NCBI GenBank assembly: GCA_003554565.1
Contig: PWGR01000270.1
Location: 1 to 21,105 of the forward strand
Length of the DNA: 21,105 nucleotides
Origin: Clostridia bacterium
GTDB taxonomy: Bacteria > Bacillota > Sulfobacillia > SLMV01
Direction of reading: 5' to 3'
Shown here piece after piece: positions 8,905-17,628 of this stretch. Position numbers and translations under genes: made by a program. Each line of letters begins with the position of its first letter. The stretch's first letter is position 1. The notes beneath the pieces were generated by a model. That model saw only the letters and a program-made list of their open reading frames with translations. It was not told where the DNA came from and did no database searches.

Positions 8905-9474
8905 TCCCGCATCATCCGCGTCCAGCCACCTACCCCGGTATACGTACGGTGTCACGTCGCGTCTCTCGTGATCAATCTGCACATCCCGGGCGCGCAGTGG
9001 TGCCGGGTGCACTTTCGTTCCCGATGGGGTATCCATGACCACCCGCCCCGGCAGTTTCAACAGCGGGTGCACATCGGCAACTTCGGCGGGGCGCATTTCC
9101 GGCAGCAGCGGCTCGGGAAGTGCTTCAGCATCAAAATAGGCACTGTCGTCGGGCGGGTGAATATATCCGTCTTCATACAGGTCGGGCTGAAAAAAGGACA
9201 GGTCACTCAATACCTCACCGCGCCTCATGGACCAACGCCACTGTTCCCCGGCGCCTTCGGCGGCATCATGAACACCGACGCCAAGGCGCCCCGGGTAGAT
9301 GAGGATGTCCGCGCCGGTCAAGGAGCGGTGTTCGACGTGCGAGACCTCGGGGTAGCCGGCACCCAGTGACAGCGAGGCAGTCATAACCCCTGCGGCAATT
9401 GCCACGCCGATCAACCCCAGCAGGGTCTGGCTCCAGTTCCGCCGCACATTCCTCACAGCCAGCTGCCACAGCAT
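8902..9474 (-). CDS. N-terminal part of FtsX/MacB-type permease, truncated by TAA (probable pseudogene half)
   Basis: These 190 residues hold transmembrane helix 1 (about 12-35) and the start of the extracytoplasmic domain. They end at RWLDADDAG followed by TAA. The paralogous permease at 11535-13091 reads RYLEPGDAGEMVGVLE at the matching point, so the stop occupies a glutamate position (GAA to TAA is a single change). Translation continues in frame with the 3' half. ATG 9474 is favoured because AGAGGTGAGG precedes it. GTG 9483, which overlaps the ATPase stop as GTGA, is an alternative. On its own this fragment lacks all C-terminal helices and the coupling motif and would not form a transporter. 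Confidence 0.75.
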   Translation of the reverse strand: MLWQLAVRNVRRNWSQTLLGLIGVAIAAGVMTASLSLGAGYPEVSHVEHRSLTGADILIYPGRLGVGVHDAAEGAGEQWRWSMRRGEVLSDLSFFQPDLYEDGYIHPPDDSAYFDAEALPEPLLPEMRPAEVADVHPLLKLPGRVVMDTPSGTKVHPAPLRARDVQIDHERRDVTPYVYRGRWLDADDAG

Positions 9475-9479
9475 AACCC

Positions 9480-10220
9480 TCACCTCTCCATATTCATATC
9501 CGCCGCATCGGTCACCAGGTCACGGTCCTCCATCACCTGCCCGTCCTCCAGGAGCACCAGTCGCCGGGCCCGCCGTGCAACCTGCTCATCGTGTGTCACC
9601 ACCACGAGAGTCTGCTTCAGGCGTTGGTTGAGATCCTCCAACGCGTCCATAATCTCGTTCCCGGATCGCTGATCCAGGTTACCTGTTGGCTCATCCGCCA
9701 GGATCACGGCCGGTTCGTTGGCCATTGCCCGGGCGATGGCCACTCTCTGCTGTTCTCCTCCTGAAAGCTGGCGAGGAAAGTGATCAGAGCGATCAGCAAG
9801 CCCGACCATTCCCAGCAACCGGACGGCCCGATCATCTCTCTCCCCCGGTTCCATCTTCACATTGAAACCGAGCGGAAAGCGGATGTTCTCAAAAGCCGTC
9901 AGGTGGTCCACCAGGTAGAAGCTCTGAAATATGAACCCGAGCTGAAACCTTCGCAGCATTGCCAGCTCCCGGGAGCGAAGACGGCCCAGATCGCGGCCCT
10001 GCAGCAGTACCTCGCCCTCCGTCGGCGACTCGAGCGCACCCAACATGGAGAGGAGTGTGGTCTTTCCCGACCCCGAGGGACCCATGATGGCGACAAATTC
10101 CCCCTCGCGGATGCGGAGGTTGACCTCCTTTACCGCCCGGACCTCACCCGCCGTGGTCCTGTAATGTTTCGAAACATCGCACGCCTGTAGTACGAAATCC
10201 GTGGATTTGTCCTTCGTCAC
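9480..10220 (-). CDS. ABC transporter ATP-binding protein, LolD/MacB type (module 1)
   Basis: This 246-residue ATPase belongs to the first exporter module. Walker A GPSGSGKTT is at 47-55, the Q-loop FIFQ at 96-99, the signature LSGGEQQ at 152-158, Walker B ILADEP at 173-178 and the switch histidine at 210. All are intact. The C-terminal ~20 residues are acidic and go a little past the usual fold. GTG 10220 is chosen because its GTGA overlaps the TGA of the upstream permease by 4 bases, and GGAGG lies 11 bases before it. Longer in-frame starts lie deep within that gene. It resembles the other ATPase here closely in motif layout, so the two modules may have arisen by duplication. Confidence 0.92.
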   Translation of the reverse strand: MTKDKSTDFVLQACDVSKHYRTTAGEVRAVKEVNLRIREGEFVAIMGPSGSGKTTLLSMLGALESPTEGEVLLQGRDLGRLRSRELAMLRRFQLGFIFQSFYLVDHLTAFENIRFPLGFNVKMEPGERDDRAVRLLGMVGLADRSDHFPRQLSGGEQQRVAIARAMANEPAVILADEPTGNLDQRSGNEIMDALEDLNQRLKQTLVVVTHDEQVARRARRLVLLEDGQVMEDRDLVTDAADMNMER

Positions 10221-11542
10221 TGACCTTCCGACCTCCTCTCCTCCGGACCCACCGGCCGGGGAAATATGTCTATCAGCTTCCACCAATCGAAGTTGCTGTC
10301 GCCCCGCAGGTGCGAACGCAGGTCACGGTCGCCGCTTAGAACCCAGGCCACCCGTCCACCCCAGCACACCAGCACCACCTGGAAGAGCAACCACAATATT
10401 ATGGTCAGTGCAGGGATTGCCGTGCCCAGGCCCCGCACCAGCGCAATGACAACGAACAGGAGGAACCCGGTCACCGTACCAGCCGCCGCGTCGATGATCA
10501 GCTGCGACCGGAACATCCGGCCTATGTCCTCCGAACTCATCCCCAAAACCGCGTATGTTCCGATAATCCGCTGCCGGTCCAGCACCACAATCAGCACTGT
10601 GAGAGTCAGCGCCAGCGCCACCATCAAGAACATCAAGGTCACCAGCCCGCTCACCGAAGCAACCCCGGTCCTTCCCATGGCCGCCACCTGATCCCGCACC
10701 GCATCCGAATGCCAGACCACGGGAGTTACCCGGTTGAGAAAGGGCGAGGGAACACCGCCAAATGTCTGCATCTGCGGATTGTTGACACCCTCTTTTTCTG
10801 CGAGTGGCGACACCTCATATGGATACGCGGGTGCCCGCACGCGGGGGAGCTCCGCGGTGACCACCTCCGCTGGTGGCGCATCCATGACCTGACGACCTCT
10901 CCTCGTGCGCTCTGTCCAGACCCAGGCGGCGTTGAAGCGCGGCAGTTGGGCCAGCTCGGCCAGCTGATCGTCTCCGCCGAGAACGAGGCGTGACCACGCA
11001 TCATCGACCGATATTACTCCTGACACGGTAAAGACCCGCGATCGCTGTTGTGCCGAATCAGTATCTGTATGTGATAGGAGAATCTCATCCCCCACAGTCA
11101 AATTGCCATCCGCTGCGAGGGCAGAGCTTATCGCCACCTCGTTCGCCCCGGATTCGGGCAGAAATCCCTCCTCTGTGTCGAAAGTTGTGAGGAGTCGAGT
11201 GTCCTGCAGGTCAATACCCCAAGCATCGGCAACTCCCGCGGGCGTGACCAGGTGGGTCACCACCCCGGGGCGCATTCTGGACACCCCAGCGGCATCTGCC
11301 ACATCGTCCGGGGAAAACTCCGGCCGGGAAAACTGCACAGCCCATTCGGGATAATAGACGAGAAGGGGAGCACCAATATTCAGTGTTCTCGCCTGTCCGG
11401 TGGTGAGATCATCATCCGCCCAGGCCCCGTATATGCTGTACATGAGGAAGGTAAGCGCTATGACCCCAATCACAATCACATGAGCAGTCCGGTTGGCCAA
11501 CCACTCCCGGTAGACCATCCGGTTGAACCAACGATCACGCAT
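10217..11542 (-). CDS. ABC transporter permease, FtsX/MacB-like, divergent (module 1)
   Basis: This 441-residue permease has helix 1 at about 21-42 and an extracytoplasmic domain at about 43-295. Helices 2-4 are near 299-321, 345-370 and 374-398. The coupling sequence is DRQRIIGTYAVLGMS, a variant of the ExxxLKALG pattern in which the lysine is lost. A cytosolic tail of about 43 mostly charged residues (SDFDWWKLID-like region and a basic/acidic end) extends past the last helix, which is unusual for the family. ATG 11542 overlaps the end of the upstream permease by 8 bases and has GGGAGG 9 bases upstream. It probably pairs with the 518-residue permease as a heterodimer. Confidence 0.85.
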   Translation of the reverse strand: MRDRWFNRMVYREWLANRTAHVIVIGVIALTFLMYSIYGAWADDDLTTGQARTLNIGAPLLVYYPEWAVQFSRPEFSPDDVADAAGVSRMRPGVVTHLVTPAGVADAWGIDLQDTRLLTTFDTEEGFLPESGANEVAISSALAADGNLTVGDEILLSHTDTDSAQQRSRVFTVSGVISVDDAWSRLVLGGDDQLAELAQLPRFNAAWVWTERTRRGRQVMDAPPAEVVTAELPRVRAPAYPYEVSPLAEKEGVNNPQMQTFGGVPSPFLNRVTPVVWHSDAVRDQVAAMGRTGVASVSGLVTLMFLMVALALTLTVLIVVLDRQRIIGTYAVLGMSSEDIGRMFRSQLIIDAAAGTVTGFLLFVVIALVRGLGTAIPALTIILWLLFQVVLVCWGGRVAWVLSGDRDLRSHLRGDSNFDWWKLIDIFPRPVGPEERRSEGQ

Positions 11543-13091
11543 TGCGCATCGCCTCCCTCGGGGACACTCTTGCCGTGCGGATGAATGGGAACATGGCCAC
11601 TATCAGACTTATCACCATGGTCAGCCCCCCCGCCAGAACCAGGCCTCCGGCGAGGCGCAGGGCGATGGCCGAAAAGCCCAGGGCGTTTGACGCCCACAGG
11701 TGAATCAACATCGGCGCGGCCACCAGATAACCCGCCATAGTACCGGCACCCGATATCACCATAACCTCGGTCAGCGATGCGATCAGGAGCTGGCCGTTGA
11801 AGCTGCCCAAAGCCTTGAGGGCGGCGAGCTCCTTCGTCCGGTTTATGGTCAGCACATAAAGATTCCCCAGATAAAGAATAGCGGCAACCGCGAGGGCCAA
11901 CACTACCAGAGTCATCTCGAACCATTCCGGTGCTGAGAGCAGGATCCTGCCCCGTGCATCCGGGTTCTGGTACCCCTGCATGATGTCTGCCGGTGGAACG
12001 GAAACAGCCACCTCGGGTGTGATATCGGACAGGGAGACCAGCTGATCGACCGTGAGAATGGTTGCCGACCCTGCCACCTCCCGCAGCCGGTCGGCAACGA
12101 CGTTGACCTCGGAGAAGTTCTCCACCACCACGAGATATTCTGTCACCGGCGCGGTGCCTCCAGCACGCCGCTCCAGTTCGTCAAAGGTTTGCTCTGTGAC
12201 CCATATCTCGGGAAGCATCCAGTGAAGCGGCTCCTCAATGAAGCGTAGTGGATCTTCTTCATCAAACCGGTGAACTCCCCGCAGTCCGGCCGCCGTCAGC
12301 CGCTCTGCGCCCCAGTGTATGGAGCCAACCTGAAACTCGGTGTGGCCCAACACCTCGAGAGACACCATTTCCCCATCACTGAAGTCACCGTTCGAGCTGA
12401 GCGTCAGCTGCACCTCATCCCCCGGGGGTGGCGAGGTATACTGCCTTATCGACGGTACTCCGCCTACCAGCACCGCGCGCGCATCATTCCAACGATCCCG
12501 TGCGTAAGTCTCGGCCTGGGGATCATCACGCTCGATGCGGTGTGTCTCCAGCACGCCGACCATCTCTCCCGCATCACCGGGTTCCAGATAACGCCCCTCC
12601 AGGACCCGCTCCTCCATCCCGTACCAGTCATCCACTACCGGAAAACGCGGGCGCACCTTCATGAGATGGTTCCCCTCTTGCACATGCATGCGGGCGAGCA
12701 GTGTGCGGTACGGCTGCACCGCATGCACACCCTCCACTTCTCGCAGGTCGCCGACAGAAAACTCCTGAGGATCGTCGCGTCCGGCAAACCCCCGGGTAAT
12801 GAGGTGGGGAAAGAAATAGGACATGATCCCGGGCGCATCCGGCGAACGCCGCACCAGGTCCAGGCGGCCGGACTCCTGCGGGGACGTACCGGGGATCGCC
12901 AGGGTCTCCGGAGCAAGTACAATATCACCACCGATGGCCTCGCGTACGGTGCGGTGTGCCGCGCCAGGCTGTCCCTGGGCCAGCATAAGGCCTGAGACAA
13001 TCACGATGGTAGACAGGGCTATGCTGGCCACGGCCAGACCAGTCCGGTGCATATTGCGGACCGCGGCCAACCACCCGAGGCGGATAAACAT
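11535..13091 (-). CDS. ABC transporter permease, FtsX/MacB type (module 1, first gene of operon)
   Basis: This 518-residue permease has helix 1 at about 18-40 and a large extracytoplasmic domain of about 340 residues resembling the MacB periplasmic core. Helices 2-4 are near 392-415, 435-460 and 480-505. The coupling sequence NRTKELAALKALGS (about 416-430) is where such permeases contact the ATPase, and the end PREAMRNA is typical. ATG 13091 is preceded by AGGAGG 8 bases away. It is the first gene of the ~10.8 kb minus-strand run and faces the divergent XRE/TPR regulator. No membrane-fusion (HlyD-type) partner or outer-membrane channel gene is present, which fits a single-membrane cell. Confidence 0.9.
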   Translation of the reverse strand: MFIRLGWLAAVRNMHRTGLAVASIALSTIVIVSGLMLAQGQPGAAHRTVREAIGGDIVLAPETLAIPGTSPQESGRLDLVRRSPDAPGIMSYFFPHLITRGFAGRDDPQEFSVGDLREVEGVHAVQPYRTLLARMHVQEGNHLMKVRPRFPVVDDWYGMEERVLEGRYLEPGDAGEMVGVLETHRIERDDPQAETYARDRWNDARAVLVGGVPSIRQYTSPPPGDEVQLTLSSNGDFSDGEMVSLEVLGHTEFQVGSIHWGAERLTAAGLRGVHRFDEEDPLRFIEEPLHWMLPEIWVTEQTFDELERRAGGTAPVTEYLVVVENFSEVNVVADRLREVAGSATILTVDQLVSLSDITPEVAVSVPPADIMQGYQNPDARGRILLSAPEWFEMTLVVLALAVAAILYLGNLYVLTINRTKELAALKALGSFNGQLLIASLTEVMVISGAGTMAGYLVAAPMLIHLWASNALGFSAIALRLAGGLVLAGGLTMVISLIVAMFPFIRTARVSPREAMRNA

Positions 13092-13327
13092 AGAGCCCCC
13101 CTCCTAACGAAAAACTGCATCTGCGCTCTACATATTCGCCGCATGATACTCGCCCACCCTCCCAGAATGTATGTCAGGCGTGCGGTATTGCCCACTTTCA
13201 ACGAAATTAGTTTCATAAACAGGACCCGCATACACCTATATCGAACATTATATTTACCCAGCCAAAGCTGTTCTCGGCATTGGCTTTATCTATACTGAAC
13301 TCGACGATGCGCGGAGGAGGAATGGGA
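13092..13327. promoter_or_regulatory. Divergent control region between exporter operon and XRE/TPR regulator
   Basis: This 236-base, comparatively A+T-rich region holds the promoters for both directions. On the plus strand TATACT at 13291-13296 is a reasonable -10, but the matching -35 (CTGTTC, 17 bases upstream) is weak. On the minus strand no convincing pair was found. The half-site cluster at 13196-13214 is listed separately. No short gene is evident. Confidence 0.45.
13196..13214. promoter_or_regulatory. Candidate operator: alternating TTTC/GAAA half-sites
   Basis: TTTC (13196-13199), GAAA (13203-13206) and TTTC (13211-13214) form two overlapping dyads, TTTC-AAC-GAAA and GAAA-TTAG-TTTC. 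XRE-family repressors often bind short dyads in the divergent region next to their own gene, so this is a candidate site for the neighbouring regulator. It is short and could be chance. Confidence 0.35.
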
Positions 13328-14665
13328 ATGAGCGACAGATTTGCCCACAGGGTGGGGGCGCGTATAAAGCAGCTCCGCCAGGAAAAAGGAATGAGCCAGC
13401 GGGATCTGGCAAATGATCAGATGAGTCCCGGATTCCTGAGTCAGGTAGAACGCGGATTGACGAGCCCCTCCCTGACCTCCCTCTGCATCATAGCCAAAAA
13501 TCTCAATGTGCCTACAGCCTCGCTTCTCCCGGAGGAAGGTGCAGATGAATCGCAGCTGCAGCAGCAGGTGGAGATCCTGCTCACTGCAGCCGAGGCTCAG
13601 CTCGGCGTGGGCAACCTGGATGAGGCTAAGGAAGGATTGCAACACATCCGTGAGCTCCTCGGCGAGGGGAGTCTCGATGATCCCATAATGACCGCGCGGG
13701 TCCTGCTCCAGTCTGGGTTGATCGAAATGCACAGAGACAACCATGAGGCTGCCTTCAATAACCTCACCGAGGCGACTGAGCGTTTTGAAAGCGCCTCCGA
13801 CCCCGGGGGAGTACTGCAGTGCCTGCTTGCCCTCGGAGAAATGCACCTTACCGGCGACAACGCCCTGTTGGCCATCCGTTTTTTTGAGACCGTCTCCCGC
13901 CGCCTGAACGAAGTGCAGGGAGCGGCACGTGAACGATACCGCTTCCTCTTGCGCTGGGGCCTGGCGCGGGCCTACCAACAGCTGGGTGAAACAGAGACCG
14001 CCGATGAGCTGCTGGAGCAGGTAATGGAGGATATGCCCAGCCAGACTCGTCCCCGTTCCCTGGTCATCGCCTCGTTACGCGAGGCCATGCAGCATCTCGA
14101 ACAGGGCGACCAACAGCGCGCCGCGGGGTGTGCAGCGGCTGCGCGCGAGCTGGCCCTCTTTCGCCAGATGAGGAGAACAGAATCTGAGGCTATGTACACT
14201 CGCGGTATGGTGGCGGAAGAAGAGGGCCGGCGGAGTGAGGCCCTGGATGCGCTCCGGGCTGCACAGCGGACAGCCCAGGACGTCGGCGCGCAGACCACAA
14301 GAGCCCGGGCCCTGCTGGCTGAGGGCAGGATTCGCCTGCGGCAGGACGACCTTCCCCGCGCAGCTGACGCCGCGGAGAAGGCCATGAGCATCACCAGCTC
14401 CCGTTTTCAGCCCCTGCTGCACGGTCGCGCTGCACTACTCGCGGGGAAAATCGCCGCCGCGCGAGACAATCTGGATGAGGCAGAGGATTTTCTCAGCCGG
14501 GCAGAGCGCTGCTTCCGGTCAGCCAATGAGGTTCCGCTTCTGGCACACACCCAGACTGAACTCGGCGAGGTATACCTCGCCACCGGACGGCGGGATGAAG
14601 CTCTGCGCCGATTTCAGCGAGCCAGTGATTTATTCTCCAAGGCCTCCAAACAGCCGGATGCCTGA
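13328..14665 (+). CDS. XRE-family HTH regulator with TPR repeats
   Basis: This 445-residue regulator begins with an XRE/Cro-type helix-turn-helix at about residues 8-63 (RIKQLRQEKGMSQRDLA, then SPGFLSQVERGLTSPSL). A long alpha-helical array follows, with recurring TPR-like features such as LGVGNLDEAKEGL, ARAYQQLGETETADELL and LGEVYLATGRRDEALRRF. The layout resembles RRNPP-type regulators, whose TPR domains bind small peptides, but also other XRE-TPR proteins. ATG 13328 is chosen: GGAGGAGG ends 7 bases before it, whereas ATG 13322 is only one base from that site and upstream ATGs lack a site. It is divergent from the exporter operon and precedes the secreted protease by about 170 bases. The ligand is unknown. 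Confidence 0.88.
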   Translation: MSDRFAHRVGARIKQLRQEKGMSQRDLANDQMSPGFLSQVERGLTSPSLTSLCIIAKNLNVPTASLLPEEGADESQLQQQVEILLTAAEAQLGVGNLDEAKEGLQHIRELLGEGSLDDPIMTARVLLQSGLIEMHRDNHEAAFNNLTEATERFESASDPGGVLQCLLALGEMHLTGDNALLAIRFFETVSRRLNEVQGAARERYRFLLRWGLARAYQQLGETETADELLEQVMEDMPSQTRPRSLVIASLREAMQHLEQGDQQRAAGCAAAARELALFRQMRRTESEAMYTRGMVAEEEGRRSEALDALRAAQRTAQDVGAQTTRARALLAEGRIRLRQDDLPRAADAAEKAMSITSSRFQPLLHGRAALLAGKIAAARDNLDEAEDFLSRAERCFRSANEVPLLAHTQTELGEVYLATGRRDEALRRFQRASDLFSKASKQPDA

Positions 14666-14691
14666 CTCTCCACCTGTGGCACATACCACCA

Positions 14692-14720
14692 TTGAATCGA
14701 CCTCCCTCAGAATCTAAACT
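14692..14720 (+). promoter_or_regulatory. Candidate sigma-A-type promoter for the S8 protease
   Basis: TTGAAT (14692-14697), a 17-base spacer and TAACT-like TAAACT (14715-14720) lie about 120 bases before the protease start. This would let the protease be transcribed separately from the regulator. The leader between them holds no credible gene. Confidence 0.5.
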
Positions 14721-14837
14721 GTCTGTAGATGTATTTAAGGTTCCAAATCCTATGTTTTGTACGTTGTATATGGTGGAAAACCTTTGCACACCATGTGCAC
14801 GACATCACAAAGCGGGCGAAACATGAAGGGAGTGCCC

Positions 14838-17381
14838 ATGGACGTACCAAGACAGAAATGGCGAAGCCACACGTATGTGGCACTGGCATTATTCCTGATA
14901 ATCGCCATCGCAGGAATCAGTGTGACATCCGGAGCGCAACCCACCAGCCCTGACGATGACATGCACGCACTGGTCTACACAGACGCCAAAGCGCTGTCGG
15001 AACTGAACGCCCACATCCTGGCAGAATACGATGCCTTCACGCTGGTCGAGGCCCCGCAGTCCTCCTTCGATGAAATGGAGGCGGAGGGGTTCAGAATCGC
15101 GCCACTCCCTGACCGAACGGAGATCCGGCTGGCAGCGGGAACCCTCGATACAGATGAGGGTGAACTGCTCCTGCCGCCCGAACTGAGGGCGGAGCCTCAA
15201 CAGGGCGAAGAATCCTACTACCTGCTGCAGTTCATCGGTCCGGTCAAGTCCGAGTGGGTCGACGAGCTGTCAGAGTGGGGTATTGAGTTCATCGAGTACC
15301 TGCCCAATTACTCATACGTGGTCCGGACCGTTCCGGAGACCGCCGAGGCGGCGGAGGAACTCGGTATGGTTCAGTGGGTCGGGGTACATCACCCGGGATA
15401 CAGGGTGGCGCCTTCGCTGGAGTCAGCTGTCATGGGCCGGGGATCCAGTGACGCCGCAGAGGGCGAGTACATCGTTGAATTCTACGGCGGGGAGCTCTCT
15501 GAGGGAACCCGTAGCCTGCTCGATGCGGCCGGCCTCGTAACTGATGAGGTTACCCGCCTAGCGGGATATCCGAGTGATGAGCCCCGCTACCGCATGTTAG
15601 TGAGCGGGCAGCTGGCGCCCCTCTTTTCTGCCATTTCAGACGCCGGCTTCTCCTATCTGGCCCCGTCGGTACAGCTGCAGCTGTTCAACCACGCGGCCCG
15701 GCCGATAATCGGTGCGGAGACGGCGCATCATCACACCCTCACCGGTGCTGGACAGATCGTGGCGGTCACCGACAGCGGGCTGGATGCAGAACACGAGATG
15801 TTCCGTGATGATGATGCGCCGGACAATGGAGGAAGCGGCGGCCTGCCCCCATGGTGGCCGTTCGAAGCATCCACACGCGCAATTGAAACCCAGCCGTTTC
15901 CCTGGCCGATAGATCCGGGCCCGGGCATACCGGGAGTCGGACCCGATCACCGCAAGATTGAAGCCTACATCGATGTTTCTGACGACATCTTTGGAGGCGG
16001 CGGCGGTGATCCAATCGGCCATGGTACACACGTCGCGGGAACTATCGCCGGAGATGCCGGACCGTACGGCGAATGGAACAAGCACGACGGACAGGCCTTT
16101 GAGTCTCGTCTGGCAATAATCAAGGCCTTCAGCTCGCTCGGAATGTGGGGGGCAGGATTCGATTTTTACAGTGTGTTTGAAGAAGCACACGAGGCTGGCG
16201 CGACAATCAATAACCAGAGCTGGGGCGGCAAGACTACCGATCTGGACGACGGCTACGGCACCATTGGACGGGATGCGGACCGCTTCACAACTGATCATCC
16301 CTCCCACCTGTTGGTGGTCGCCGCCGGTAACTTCGGTGACGATCGGGGTCTCACCATTGCAACTCCGGGAGACGCCAAAAATATCCTCACCGTCGGGGCG
16401 GTCAACACGCAAAACCCTGAGGAGGTAATGTCCTTCTCCTCCCGCGGTCCGACCACTGACGGCCGCCTGAAGCCTGATTTGGTCGCACCCGGCAGTCCGA
16501 TCACATCCGCGGCAGCCGATACCAGAGATGGATACGTCGAACAGCAGGGTACGAGCATGTCCACGCCAACGGCGGCGGGTGCAGCTGCTCTGGTCCGCCA
16601 GTATTACACCGACGGTTTCTACCCCCAGGGCACATCCGACTCCGCGGAGGCATTTGAGCCAAGTGCTGCACTGGTCAAGGCCACCCTGCTCAACGGCGCC
16701 CGCGAGATAACCGGTCCCAATTCTGATCGGGACGACGAAAAACAGTATCCCAATCAATCGCAGGGATGGGGACTGCTCAATCTCGACGGATCACTGCACT
16801 GGCCCGATGACAACCGGCCCATGCAGGTATGGGACGAGCCTTCCCAGCTGGAGACCGGGGAAGTATGGGAGGAGACGATCCACGTCGGAGACGGATCGCA
16901 GCCCCTTCACCTTCACCTCGCATGGACCGACGCCGCCCCCGCACAGGGTGCGGACAGTCATCTGGTCAACAACCTCAACCTCGAGATCATCGGGCCAGAC
17001 GGAACAGTCTACCGCGGCAACAACCTGACCGGAATTAATCCCGGCTACACCGTATCCGGGGGCGAGGCGGACTCCGTGAACAACAATGAGGGTATCCGCC
17101 TCCTGCCGGGCCACAGCACTTCAGGTGATCTGCCGGAAGGAGAATATCAGATCCGAGTGGTAGGAGAGAACGTTCCCGAAGATGCGCAGTCATTTGCACT
17201 GGTCGCCCGCGGGGGTCTGGTCGATGATTGGACCGAGCCGGACCCGCCCGATGACGGGGACGAGGATGTACAGGTCACCATGACCATTGCCATCGAAAAG
17301 TGGGAGGAACTGCAGGACGAAATCCTGGCCTACGGCGAGCGGTCGGGCGTCGAAGTGGACGTCACGATGCCCGGTGAGTGA
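14838..17381 (+). CDS. Secreted subtilisin-like serine protease (S8 family)
   Basis: This 847-residue precursor has a basic N-terminus, a hydrophobic core at about 13-30 and a likely signal peptidase site after SGA (33). It should therefore be exported. A propeptide-like region of about 250 residues follows. The catalytic domain has Asp312 (TDSG), His395 (GHGTHVAG), oxyanion Asn498 (AAGN) and Ser573 (GTSMSTP), all intact. After it, about residues 660-793 (LHLAWTDAAP to SFALVARGG) resemble the beta-sandwich domain appended to large alkaline subtilases. A short acidic linker and a charged tail of about 35 residues end the protein. ATG 14838 is chosen for AAGGGAG 5 bases upstream; ATG 14823 lacks a site. 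The target substrate is unknown. Confidence 0.93.
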   Translation: MDVPRQKWRSHTYVALALFLIIAIAGISVTSGAQPTSPDDDMHALVYTDAKALSELNAHILAEYDAFTLVEAPQSSFDEMEAEGFRIAPLPDRTEIRLAAGTLDTDEGELLLPPELRAEPQQGEESYYLLQFIGPVKSEWVDELSEWGIEFIEYLPNYSYVVRTVPETAEAAEELGMVQWVGVHHPGYRVAPSLESAVMGRGSSDAAEGEYIVEFYGGELSEGTRSLLDAAGLVTDEVTRLAGYPSDEPRYRMLVSGQLAPLFSAISDAGFSYLAPSVQLQLFNHAARPIIGAETAHHHTLTGAGQIVAVTDSGLDAEHEMFRDDDAPDNGGSGGLPPWWPFEASTRAIETQPFPWPIDPGPGIPGVGPDHRKIEAYIDVSDDIFGGGGGDPIGHGTHVAGTIAGDAGPYGEWNKHDGQAFESRLAIIKAFSSLGMWGAGFDFYSVFEEAHEAGATINNQSWGGKTTDLDDGYGTIGRDADRFTTDHPSHLLVVAAGNFGDDRGLTIATPGDAKNILTVGAVNTQNPEEVMSFSSRGPTTDGRLKPDLVAPGSPITSAAADTRDGYVEQQGTSMSTPTAAGAAALVRQYYTDGFYPQGTSDSAEAFEPSAALVKATLLNGAREITGPNSDRDDEKQYPNQSQGWGLLNLDGSLHWPDDNRPMQVWDEPSQLETGEVWEETIHVGDGSQPLHLHLAWTDAAPAQGADSHLVNNLNLEIIGPDGTVYRGNNLTGINPGYTVSGGEADSVNNNEGIRLLPGHSTSGDLPEGEYQIRVVGENVPEDAQSFALVARGGLVDDWTEPDPPDDGDEDVQVTMTIAIEKWEELQDEILAYGERSGVEVDVTMPGE

Positions 17382-17598
17382 GCAGAAAAATCACAGAATG
17401 CAGACGACAGCTTGCGCCGCGCCCGGGGAATTTGCGGCCCGGGCGCGGTGCCGCGATGACATCATCTCCGGATCAGATGGCGGGGCTCTGTTCAGGATCT
17501 TTAAACCTGGTCGGGTCGGAAATCCTGCATTCCCCGGACAGCTTCCGGATTCGGCACAGATCTTCTCTTGTTCTACCGCAGCAGACCCGCTTCGGGGC
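17382..17598. other. Convergent intergenic region with a G+C hairpin
   Basis: No credible gene is visible. It holds a perfect 11-base-pair inverted repeat, CCGCGCCCGGG (17417-17427) and CCCGGGCGCGG (17438-17448), 36 bases after the protease stop. It lacks a following U-run, so it could be a weak or Rho-assisted terminator or an mRNA 3'-end stabiliser. Confidence 0.6.
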
Positions 17599-17626
17599 AA
17601 AAAAGGTAGTTCTGCGCCAGCAGACT
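17599..17626 (-). terminator. Intrinsic terminator of the acidic-protein gene
   Basis: On the minus strand, two bases after the stop codon, AGTCTGC and GCAGAACT pair (7 base pairs, one bulged A) around a TGGC loop (17626-17608). ACC and six T's follow (17604-17599). The position and shape fit a Rho-independent terminator. Confidence 0.65.
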
Positions 17627-17628
17627 TC

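Noticed and set aside
14729..14953. Short plus-strand frame before the S8 protease, considered as a pro-peptide gene
   Set aside because: It has no ribosome site and overlaps the protease signal peptide region out of frame; its composition does not look like a coding leader peptide.
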